64,000 bases of DNA from CAYZED01 sp964477445. Lineage in GTDB: Bacteria; Bacillota; Clostridia; Lutisporales; Lutisporaceae. Positions 52,064 through 59,688 of this stretch are shown here, in pieces (position 1 is the stretch's first letter; every line of letters starts with the position of its first letter). The notes beneath the pieces are model-generated. The model had not been told where the DNA came from. It was given only the letters and a program-made list of their open reading frames with translations, and made no database searches. A program made the translations under genes and the position numbers. The DNA lies in contig CAYZED010000012.1 in assembly GCA_964477445.1 (NCBI GenBank), positions 7,538 through 71,537 on the forward strand, written 5' to 3'.

Positions 52064-52684
52064 ATGAATTTTGAAGAACTCAGTTTAAAACAATTAGAAG
52101 TACTAAGGTTTATTAAAGAAGAGTTAATGAAAAAGGGATACCCCCCTTCGGTTCGAGAAATTTGTGAGGCTGTTAAACTAAAATCAACTTCTACGGTTCA
52201 TGGCCATTTAGAGAGACTTGAGAAAAAAGGATATATACGAAGAGATCCTACCAAACCTAGGGCTATTGAGATATTAAATAATGATAATTTTAATCCCGCT
52301 AAGAAAGAAATGGTCAACTTGCCGATTATTGGCAGAGTAGCTGCTGGAACCCCTATATTAGCTCAAGAAAATATAGAGGATTATTTTCCTGTTCCTGTAG
52401 ATTTTCTTGGAAATCAAGAAAGTTTTATGTTAATTGTTAAGGGTGATAGTATGATTAATGCTGGAATTCTTGATGGTGACTATATTATTGTCCAAAAACA
52501 ATCAACTGCCAGAAATGGCGACTATGTTGTTGCACTAATAAACGATGAAGCTACAGTAAAAACATATTATAAAGAAAAAGATTATTTTAGACTTCAGCCA
52601 GAAAATCCATATCTCCTTCCGATTATACTTAAAGAGGTAAATCTTATTGGTAAAGTTATAGGAGTGTTTAGAAGTTTTAAATGA
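52064..52684 (+). CDS. lexA: SOS repressor LexA
   Basis: A 206-residue LexA. N-terminal winged helix (YPPSVREICEAVKLKSTSTVHGHLERLEKKGYIRRDPTKPRAIEI), cleavage site Ala-Gly in GRVAAGTPILA, catalytic Ser in VKGDSMINAGILDGD and Lys in DYVVALINDEATVKTYYK. Its expected targets in this window are recA, yneA, lexA itself and the second RhuM gene. Confidence 0.98.
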   Translation: MNFEELSLKQLEVLRFIKEELMKKGYPPSVREICEAVKLKSTSTVHGHLERLEKKGYIRRDPTKPRAIEILNNDNFNPAKKEMVNLPIIGRVAAGTPILAQENIEDYFPVPVDFLGNQESFMLIVKGDSMINAGILDGDYIIVQKQSTARNGDYVVALINDEATVKTYYKEKDYFRLQPENPYLLPIILKEVNLIGKVIGVFRSFK

Positions 52685-52706
52685 TATTAAACTGAATTAT
52701 ACGAAA

Positions 52707-52752
52707 TTATAAACACAAAAGCACCCTTTAAAGGGTGCTTTTGTGTTTATAA
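52707..52752. terminator. bidirectional terminator, 46-bp perfect palindrome
   Basis: Arms of 23 bp with no spacer: TTATAAACACAAAAGCACCC + TTT (52707-52729) and its exact complement (52730-52752). U-rich on both strands. It ends lexA and protects against read-through from glnA. Confidence 0.9.
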
Positions 52753-52773
52753 CTATTTTATAGTATACGAAAA

Positions 52774-52807
52774 TATACTTTTTTCGAACCCGAAAAGTAT
52801 TGCATCC
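52774..52807. repeat. intergenic repeat, copy B (behind lexA)
   Basis: Matches 38967-39000 (behind recA) at 28 of 34 positions, sharing TTTTTTCGAA, CGAAAAG and ATTGCA. A dyad TTCTGC-GG-GCAGAA (52815-52828) follows it. The remaining bases up to the glnA end hold no ORF I support. Confidence 0.75.
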
Positions 52808-52936
52808 GAAGTGATTCTGCGGGCAGAAAAAAAACCGTTTCAATTTAATGGATATAGGGTAAAGTGCCTTTGCCAAATTTATTCTAGTGTGCAGTATTAC
52901 TTATGGGTTTCATTCCATGGTGGTAACTGCAAACTT

Positions 52937-54862
52937 CTACATTATATCTAAGAGATTCTTTTTATATTCAGAATATAAGTGTTTGAGTTCAGATATTTTA
53001 GTATCCATTTCAATTTGTAAATCACTAACTATCTTAAGATCATCCTCAATATATGCTTTTTTAATTTTTGTAAATAATGACACACTAGTTGAGGTGTCTT
53101 TCATCAAGTAATGTCTGAGATTGTTCACTTTTGCCCATGCCATCATATCTAATTCATTTGCTTGTAAATCATGAAGCTGCTTACAAGCTCTCACTATATT
53201 AATATAATCAGGAACCAATCTATGAATTACTTCACTCGCCCATCTTGAGGTAATCGCCAATGAGTAACTGTTAAGAAGCTTATCGTTCATTACGTTACCT
53301 TCGATTAGAATTTGTCTCTTTTTTGATTGATTCTTTAAATTTATGATGTTTTCGTAAACTGTTGCTGGTGGTTTTGCAAACATTGAATCTCTTTCTTCAT
53401 TAGTATAATGTTCAAAAACATCTTCTTCACTTCTGTAAGCTCTATTCTTCTCTAAATAAAAACTTTCAGTATTAGAATCTTTTGAAATCTCTAACTCTAA
53501 CTCTTTAGTAGTTTTTCCGGAAGCAGCTACAGCTTTAATACCATCGATCATGCTTAAGTATATGGCCGCTACAGCAAGAAATGTATTTGTGTTAGGATTA
53601 GGTGACCTTAGCTCAAATCTTGTTGCTAAAGGACTGCATAGGTCTCTAACCAAACCAACTAAGACGGTTCTATTTCTTGATGGGGTTTCAACATTATGAC
53701 CTAAGGAACTAACAATACAAATTGGAGCTTCAAAACCAGGTTTTAGTCTATTTAAAGAGTCGATTGTTGAACTAACAAAAGGATTTATTATTTCATAGTT
53801 TTTTAGCAGTCCCATGAGTGCTCCATAACCAAACTCACTTAAGTAGTCTTCTGTAGCACAATTCGGAGTAAAGATATTAACTCTCTTGCCATTTTTCAAT
53901 TTAACTGCAATTCCAACATGAGTGTGTTTACCATTTCCAGCAACACCTTCGATTGGTTTAGCTTCAAATGTAACTTCTAGCCCGTTTAATCTAAAAATTT
54001 CTTTAATTATAATTCTTATGAATTTTTCGTTATCTATAGACTGAAGTGCTGTGTCAAACTTCCAATCTATCTCGAGTTGTTCCATAATGTGATTAAATTT
54101 TCCGGATTCACTCAGTTTAGCTTTAATACCGCCAACCTCTTTATGTCCCATTTCAGGCTCAAATCCATACTTCTCCATCATGATAAGAGACTGTTCCATA
54201 GATGTTCTGACAGCGCCCTTTGTTCTCTTCCAATATGATTCTTGTAACTCTTGTGAAGTATACAACGCTTCAACATCAGCTTCTTTGTTAGGGGTTTTGA
54301 CCCAAAATTCAAGTTCCGTTGCGGTTGTGAGTAAAACATCTTCTACTTCTGATGCATAAAATCCTAACTTTTCAGTCAACTTTGGAGTTGAATTAAAAAT
54401 ATCAATAAGTGAAGATTTTACATAGTCCACCGCTCTTTTTAGAGCATGCCTTGAATCTACCATGGTGTCGTTATGCTGTAAAAATGACGGAATTCGCAAT
54501 GTTCCAACTGGTTTAGAAGTAATATTATCAATATACTCAAGATTATAATCTATTACCCATTTGCTGACAATGTCTGCTACTAAATCAAGTTTTCCGTTAT
54601 TTAAAGTTGCAATGCCAGGTAATACAACACTTGAACCATCAGTTTGAATCGAACCAGTCAAAAAATCATCAATATCCTGCATGAATAGTTCAACTGGTAT
54701 TTTCTCATCTGTAATATTTCCAGCAAGATCAACACCGGCTAAGGATACAAATTTAATTTCTGGTCTCTCTTTAAGAATTCTAATTAAAGAGTTTTTATTA
54801 ATAGTTTCAGGGTTAATGTAATACAAAAGATCCATACCTAAAATTTGAGAAATATTTGTCAT
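52937..54862 (-). CDS. glnA: long-form glutamine synthetase
   Basis: A 641-residue glutamine synthetase with the catalytic core in GSI order: TELEFW (metal Glu), EVGGIKAKLSESG region, GVAGNGKHTHVGIAV (ammonia/metal His), APICIVSSLGHN and TRFELRSPNPNTNTFLAVAA (ATP/Glu-binding Arg). The roughly 200-residue C-terminal extension matches the long clostridial form and not the 440-470-residue GSI. ATG 54862 lies behind AAGGAG; the upstream ATGs (MIMKERIF) precede that site. Confidence 0.88.
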   Translation of the reverse strand: MTNISQILGMDLLYYINPETINKNSLIRILKERPEIKFVSLAGVDLAGNITDEKIPVELFMQDIDDFLTGSIQTDGSSVVLPGIATLNNGKLDLVADIVSKWVIDYNLEYIDNITSKPVGTLRIPSFLQHNDTMVDSRHALKRAVDYVKSSLIDIFNSTPKLTEKLGFYASEVEDVLLTTATELEFWVKTPNKEADVEALYTSQELQESYWKRTKGAVRTSMEQSLIMMEKYGFEPEMGHKEVGGIKAKLSESGKFNHIMEQLEIDWKFDTALQSIDNEKFIRIIIKEIFRLNGLEVTFEAKPIEGVAGNGKHTHVGIAVKLKNGKRVNIFTPNCATEDYLSEFGYGALMGLLKNYEIINPFVSSTIDSLNRLKPGFEAPICIVSSLGHNVETPSRNRTVLVGLVRDLCSPLATRFELRSPNPNTNTFLAVAAIYLSMIDGIKAVAASGKTTKELELEISKDSNTESFYLEKNRAYRSEEDVFEHYTNEERDSMFAKPPATVYENIINLKNQSKKRQILIEGNVMNDKLLNSYSLAITSRWASEVIHRLVPDYINIVRACKQLHDLQANELDMMAWAKVNNLRHYLMKDTSTSVSLFTKIKKAYIEDDLKIVSDLQIEMDTKISELKHLYSEYKKNLLDIM

Positions 54863-54913
54863 AAAAATTCGCTCCTTCATTATCATATAAAAATTATTCA
54901 GTCCAATAAAGAA

Positions 54914-54942
54914 ATTATAACAAAGAACTATGAGAGAGTAAA
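54914..54942 (-). promoter_or_regulatory. glnA promoter (minus strand)
   Basis: TTTACT (54942-54937), 17-bp spacer, TATAAT (54919-54914) on the minus strand. No GlnR/TnrA-type site (TGTNA-N7-TNACA) is seen. Confidence 0.7.
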
Positions 54943-55031
54943 TATAACCATGGATTATATTTGGGCATAGTATTTATAAGTATAACTAATAAATAAAATA
55001 GAATAAAAATGTGACAAAATCATCAGTTATA

Positions 55032-56327
55032 CTAAATATTCAAAAGGTTTATTTCTGTTAAATTTTTTAAAGCATAAAACAAACCTATTTTTACATGATC
55101 GTATGTAAGTCCGCCTTGTAAATATGCAATATAAGGCTCTCTCAATGGTGCATCAGCTGATAATTCAATTGATGCGCCTGCGACAAACCCTCCGGCTGCC
55201 ATAATAACTTGGTCGTTATAACCGGGCATATCCCAAGGCATAGGAGTAACAAATGAATCTACAGGAGATCCTTTTTGGATACCTTGACAAAAAGCAATTA
55301 ATGCCTCCGGATTACCAAATTCAATAGCTTGAATAATATCGCTTCTTTTTGCATTAAAATCAGGATTAACTTTATAACCTAATTTACTAAATAATTTTGA
55401 ACAAAAAACCGCACCTTTTAGTGACTCTGCAACTATGTGTGGAGCTAAGAAAAATCCTTGAAAAAACAATCTATTAATTCCTAGTGTGGCACCACATTCT
55501 TGTCCAATACCTGGGGCAATTAGTCTTGATGAAGCCATTTTGACTAAGTCTTCACGACCTGCAACATAGCCACCTGTAGGTGCAATCCCTCCACCTGGGT
55601 TCTTAATCAATGATCCAGCAATTATATCAGCACCAACTTCTGTAGGTTCTTTAAAATCAATAAATTCCCCATAACAATTATCCACCATACATATTGTTTC
55701 TGGGTTGATTATTTTAATATATTTAATTATGTATTCGATTTCTTCAAGACTTAGTGCTGGTCGCCATGCATAACCAGTTGATCTTTGAATTAGAGCTAAT
55801 TTTGTTTTACTATTAACTGAATTCTCCAAGTTTTGAAAATCGACTTTACCTTTTTCATCTAAATCTAGCTGTCTGTAAACCACACCAAAATCCTTTAAAC
55901 TACCAGAATATTCATTTTTCCCGATTCCTATAATATTATCTAAAGTATCGTATGGCTTCCCTGTGATGGCTAGCATTTCGTCACCAGGTCTTAGTATTCC
56001 GTAAAGACATAGAGCCAATGCATGCGTGCCTGAAACGATTTGGGACCTAACTAGTGCAGCTTCAGCTTTGAAAACATCAGCATATACTGCGTCGAGAACT
56101 TCTCTTCCTGCATCACCATATCCATATCCAGTAGTGCCACCAAAATGAGTGTCACTTAATCTGTTCCTTTGCATTGCGGCTAAAACTTTGTATTGATTAA
56201 ATTCTCTGACTTCGTCAATTTTCAATAATTGTTCTTTTATCTCTTGTTCTACTTCCTCAGCAATGTCTACAACTTTTTTATTAATATTTAGCTCATTTAG
56301 TAAATAAGCAGATGTTTTATAATGCAT
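55032..56327 (-). CDS. ynbB: methionine gamma-lyase-family PLP enzyme (YnbB type)
   Basis: A 431-residue protein of the aluminium-resistance/Met-gamma-lyase-like family (PF06838). Signature NRLSDTHFGGTTGYGYGDAGREVLDAVYA, cofactor aspartate in CMVDNCYGEF, PLP lysine in GSLIKNPGGGIAPTGGY. Found downstream of hfq in many Firmicutes. A C-S lyase reaction is plausible; the aluminium link is a historical label. Confidence 0.92.
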   Translation of the reverse strand: MHYKTSAYLLNELNINKKVVDIAEEVEQEIKEQLLKIDEVREFNQYKVLAAMQRNRLSDTHFGGTTGYGYGDAGREVLDAVYADVFKAEAALVRSQIVSGTHALALCLYGILRPGDEMLAITGKPYDTLDNIIGIGKNEYSGSLKDFGVVYRQLDLDEKGKVDFQNLENSVNSKTKLALIQRSTGYAWRPALSLEEIEYIIKYIKIINPETICMVDNCYGEFIDFKEPTEVGADIIAGSLIKNPGGGIAPTGGYVAGREDLVKMASSRLIAPGIGQECGATLGINRLFFQGFFLAPHIVAESLKGAVFCSKLFSKLGYKVNPDFNAKRSDIIQAIEFGNPEALIAFCQGIQKGSPVDSFVTPMPWDMPGYNDQVIMAAGGFVAGASIELSADAPLREPYIAYLQGGLTYDHVKIGLFYALKNLTEINLLNI

Positions 56328-56438
56328 AAATTAACCTTCTTTCAAAAAATGATAAAACTATTATAGATAAATGATAAAACTTTAAGTAAATACACTGAGC
56401 AAAATTATAGTAAGTGGCTCTGATTTTAATATAATTAC

Positions 56439-56467
56439 AAAAAACCATCCTTTTAAGGATGGTTTTT
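56439..56467 (-). terminator. terminator after hfq (minus strand)
   Basis: AAAACCATCC (56441-56450) pairs with GGATGGTTTT (56457-56466); T-rich on both sides. Confidence 0.85.
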
Positions 56468-56480
56468 ATTTTTTCAAGCC

Positions 56481-56744
56481 TTAACTTTCTGTTTCTTTAA
56501 TGTTCTTTGGTTTTTCTGAACTAAAAGTAAAGTTTATTGGTTTAAGCGGCATAATAGTAGAAACTGCATGTTTATAAACAAGTTGTTGTTTTCCATCGCT
56601 ATCTAACACTATGGTATAATTATCAAAACCTTTGACCATACCTTTTAATTGAAATCCATTAACTAAATATATAGTTATAGGTGTGTGTTCTTTTCTGACT
56701 TGATTTAGGAAAACATCCTGTAGATTAATACTAACTTTATTCAT
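56481..56744 (-). CDS. hfq: RNA chaperone Hfq
   Basis: An 87-residue Sm-like hexamer protein binding sRNAs. Sm1 (INLQDVFLNQVRKEHTPITIYLVNGFQLKGMVKGFDNYTIVL) and Sm2 (QQLVYKHAVSTIMP, with the Y-KHA motif) are both canonical. Short C-terminal tail, as in Firmicutes. Downstream of miaA, as is common. Confidence 0.97.
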   Translation of the reverse strand: MNKVSINLQDVFLNQVRKEHTPITIYLVNGFQLKGMVKGFDNYTIVLDSDGKQQLVYKHAVSTIMPLKPINFTFSSEKPKNIKETES

Positions 56745-56794
56745 TTTTTGCCTCCAATATTTTGCGTATACATATTACACTCATTCTATATGAT

Positions 56795-57730
56795 TTATAT
56801 ATTTTCTGCAACATAGGAACACATGTTTTCAATAAGTTTAAAAAAACTTGTATAAGATTTATTATCGAACCATTTAATTCTTTCATCACGCCTAAACCAA
56901 GTTAGTTGTCTTTTTGCGTAACGCCTTGAAGATTGTTTTAACAGTTCAATTGCATTATCATATGTTAATCGACCCTTTATATAGTCTACTATTTCTTTAT
57001 AACCAATGGCTTGCAACGAAACTAGCTTTTCATCATAACCTTTATTTAGTAAGTCATTCACTTCGGTTATCAATCCATCTTCTAACATTTTATCAACTCT
57101 AGCATTAATTCTATCATATAGTATTGCTCGGTCGTCAGTTATAGCTGTATAGATGTGTTCGTATCGATCAGGTTTGTTCTTTGAGTTTTCTTGAAAATTA
57201 GAAATTTTTTCGCCTGTAAGTTCAAAAACTTCTAATGCTCTTATTACTCTTCTTGTATCATTTGGATGAAGTTTCGTCGCAGCATGTGGATCTACGTCAA
57301 TTAATTTATTATATATGAATTCATTCCCTTTTTCATTGACTAATTCTTGCATTTTATTTCTAAAATCGTTATCTCCACTCGACACAGTAAATTCCATTTC
57401 GTTTAAAATAGAATTGATGTATAGTCCTGTTCCACCAACGATTATTGGTGTTTTGTTTCTGGAAAAAATATCATCTATTATTACATCAACTCGAGATTTA
57501 TATTTTGACACGCTGAATTCTTCATCTGGATAAATAATATCTATCATATGATGTTTTATTCCATGCATTTCCGTTTCCTTTAGTTTTGCGGTACCAATGT
57601 TCATTTCTTTATAAACTTGAGCTGAATCAGCTGAAATTATTTCACCGTTAAAAATCTTTGCTATTTCGATTCCTGCAGAACTCTTTCCCACAGCCGTAGG
57701 GCCAGCAACAATTATTAATTTGTTTCCCAT
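56795..57730 (-). CDS. miaA: tRNA dimethylallyltransferase MiaA
   Basis: A 311-residue enzyme that adds a dimethylallyl group to A37 of UNN-reading tRNAs. P-loop IVAGPTAVGKSSAGIEIAK at 6-24, SADSAQVYKEMNIGTAK, HHMIDI and the C-terminal RRYAKRQLTWFRRD. Its product is the substrate of MiaB, encoded 5 kb upstream in the same minus-strand block. It directly abuts the mutL stop. Confidence 0.97.
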   Translation of the reverse strand: MGNKLIIVAGPTAVGKSSAGIEIAKIFNGEIISADSAQVYKEMNIGTAKLKETEMHGIKHHMIDIIYPDEEFSVSKYKSRVDVIIDDIFSRNKTPIIVGGTGLYINSILNEMEFTVSSGDNDFRNKMQELVNEKGNEFIYNKLIDVDPHAATKLHPNDTRRVIRALEVFELTGEKISNFQENSKNKPDRYEHIYTAITDDRAILYDRINARVDKMLEDGLITEVNDLLNKGYDEKLVSLQAIGYKEIVDYIKGRLTYDNAIELLKQSSRRYAKRQLTWFRRDERIKWFDNKSYTSFFKLIENMCSYVAENI

Positions 57731-59671
57731 TTATAGTATCCTCTTAAATTTCTTTTCCATTTCAAATTTTGTGAATGAAATGATAACTGGTCTACCGTGT
57801 GGACAAGTGTATGGCTCCTTACATCTCAATAATCTTTCAATCAAACCTTCCATTTCTTCATTTGACAATTTGTCATTTGCTTTGATGGAAGCTTTACATG
57901 CCATTTCAATTAGAAGCTTATCCAGATAGTCAGCTTTATTCTTTTCATTAATTATAGAAGTTATAATATCAACGACTTCGTTACCATTTAATGGATCACC
58001 AAGTATGACGGGAACACTTCTAATCGCTAAAGTGTTCTCACCGAACCATTCAATTTCAATTCCTATTTCATTAAAAACCTTCATGTTTGATTCATAATCA
58101 TTAACTTCTCTGTTTTGAACGTCGATTAATATTGGTACTAACAAACTCTGTGTGTTTGTGTTTTTTGTTAAGTATGAGTCGCTTAAATACTCAAAATTAA
58201 TTCTTTCATGAGCTGCGTGTTGATCTACAATAAACAAATCATCCTTAACTTGAACTAACAAATATGTATTTAAGTACTGCCCAATTATTCTGATGTGTGA
58301 ATTATTTTCAAAATTTTCAACTGGTGTTTCGAATGCCTTACTTGTTTCGTATGCCTTACTTGTTTCGTATGCCTTACTTGTTTCGAATGCCTTACTTGTT
58401 TCGAATGATTCACTTAATTCATATGTCTTGATTGATACATTTTGCTTGTTAGTTTCATTAACCCTAATTGAGTCAAATGCACTAGCGTGAATTTCTTCAT
58501 TTCTCGATGTAGGTTCAATATTTGTTTTTTTAAAAATGCTGTCATTAAAATTAGGTTTTTCAAAAATAGAAACGGATCCGTCGGATTTAAAAGCATTCGA
58601 ATTCTTATTAAATTCATCAGATTTAAAAAGTCTGATTTCAGAAATCTTTTCAAGTGCTTCTTCACTTGCTCCAAATATCATTTCATTATCATTTAGCGCA
58701 CTTTTTATCGAAGCATACACAGCACTAAACAATCCTTTTTCGTCACTCACTCTAATTTCGTGTTTCTGAGGATGTACATTTACATCGATTAATTCAGGAT
58801 TTGTTTCTATTTGCAAAATTGTAAATGGATACTTATTATTCATTAATAAGTGTCTATAAGCTTGTCGCACAGCCTCAGTAACAATTCTACTTTTTACAGT
58901 TCTTTTATTAAAACTTGAAATAATAAATGTTGACTTGCCTTTTGATAATTCTACTTTGCTAGTGTACCCAGTAATTTTCATGCCATGACCTTCGTGATTT
59001 ACTGTTAATAGATTTTTTGATACGTTCTTTCCATAAATACATTGAATTACTGAAAGCAAATCGCCATTTCCAGGTGTATGCAGTACTGTTTTTTTATCAA
59101 TTATAAGTTTAAATGAAATTTCCGGACTTGAAAGTGCCTGTCTCTCAACTATATCTCGAATATTTGATTGTTCGCTTAATGTACTCTTTAGGAACTTTTT
59201 TCTGGCTGGAGTGTTAAAAAACAAATCTTTAATTACCACAGAAGTGCCAGTTGGGTGTCCAGCACTACCATCTTTTTTGAGATTACCACCTTTAATTTCA
59301 ATTTGATAACCAATTTCTTCAGATATGTGCCTGGTAGTTAATTCAACTTCGGAAATTGCTGCAATGCTAGCCATTGCTTCACCTCGAAAGCCTAAACTAT
59401 CTATATGAAATAAATCTTCTGCTTTTTGTATTTTACTTGTGGCATGTCTTTGAAAAACATTTATAACATCATCGGTAAAAATTCCATTACCATTATCTTT
59501 TACAGAAATATACTCCTTGCCACCTTCAACGATTTCTATAATAATTGAATCAGCGCAAGCATCTAACGAATTTTCGATTAGTTCTTTTACGATTGAAGAT
59601 GGACGTTCAATAACTTCTCCTGCAGCAATTTTATTAATCGTTAGCTCATCCAAAACGTTAATAATACCCAT
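57731..59671 (-). CDS. mutL: DNA mismatch repair protein MutL
   Basis: A 646-residue MutL. N-terminal GHKL ATPase: ELIENSLDACA, DNGNGI, GFRGEAMASI. The C-terminal endonuclease motif DQHAAHERINFE (DQHA-x2-E-x4-E) and CPHGRP are intact, so it is a nicking-type MutL. The linker (about 320-460) contains repeats of the hexapeptide ETSKAF/ETSKAY encoded by an 18-bp tandem DNA repeat (58331-58420), which is unusual. Confidence 0.97.
   Translation of the reverse strand: MGIINVLDELTINKIAAGEVIERPSSIVKELIENSLDACADSIIIEIVEGGKEYISVKDNGNGIFTDDVINVFQRHATSKIQKAEDLFHIDSLGFRGEAMASIAAISEVELTTRHISEEIGYQIEIKGGNLKKDGSAGHPTGTSVVIKDLFFNTPARKKFLKSTLSEQSNIRDIVERQALSSPEISFKLIIDKKTVLHTPGNGDLLSVIQCIYGKNVSKNLLTVNHEGHGMKITGYTSKVELSKGKSTFIISSFNKRTVKSRIVTEAVRQAYRHLLMNNKYPFTILQIETNPELIDVNVHPQKHEIRVSDEKGLFSAVYASIKSALNDNEMIFGASEEALEKISEIRLFKSDEFNKNSNAFKSDGSVSIFEKPNFNDSIFKKTNIEPTSRNEEIHASAFDSIRVNETNKQNVSIKTYELSESFETSKAFETSKAYETSKAYETSKAFETPVENFENNSHIRIIGQYLNTYLLVQVKDDLFIVDQHAAHERINFEYLSDSYLTKNTNTQSLLVPILIDVQNREVNDYESNMKVFNEIGIEIEWFGENTLAIRSVPVILGDPLNGNEVVDIITSIINEKNKADYLDKLLIEMACKASIKANDKLSNEEMEGLIERLLRCKEPYTCPHGRPVIISFTKFEMEKKFKRIL
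58331..58420. repeat. 18-bp tandem repeat in the mutL linker
   Basis: Four units G(A/T)ATGCCTTACTTGTTTC (58331-58348, 58349-58366, 58367-58384, 58385-58402) and a degenerate fifth (58403-58420). Copy number change would be in frame. Confidence 0.97.
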
Positions 59672-59688
59672 CTTAACTTCACATCCTT

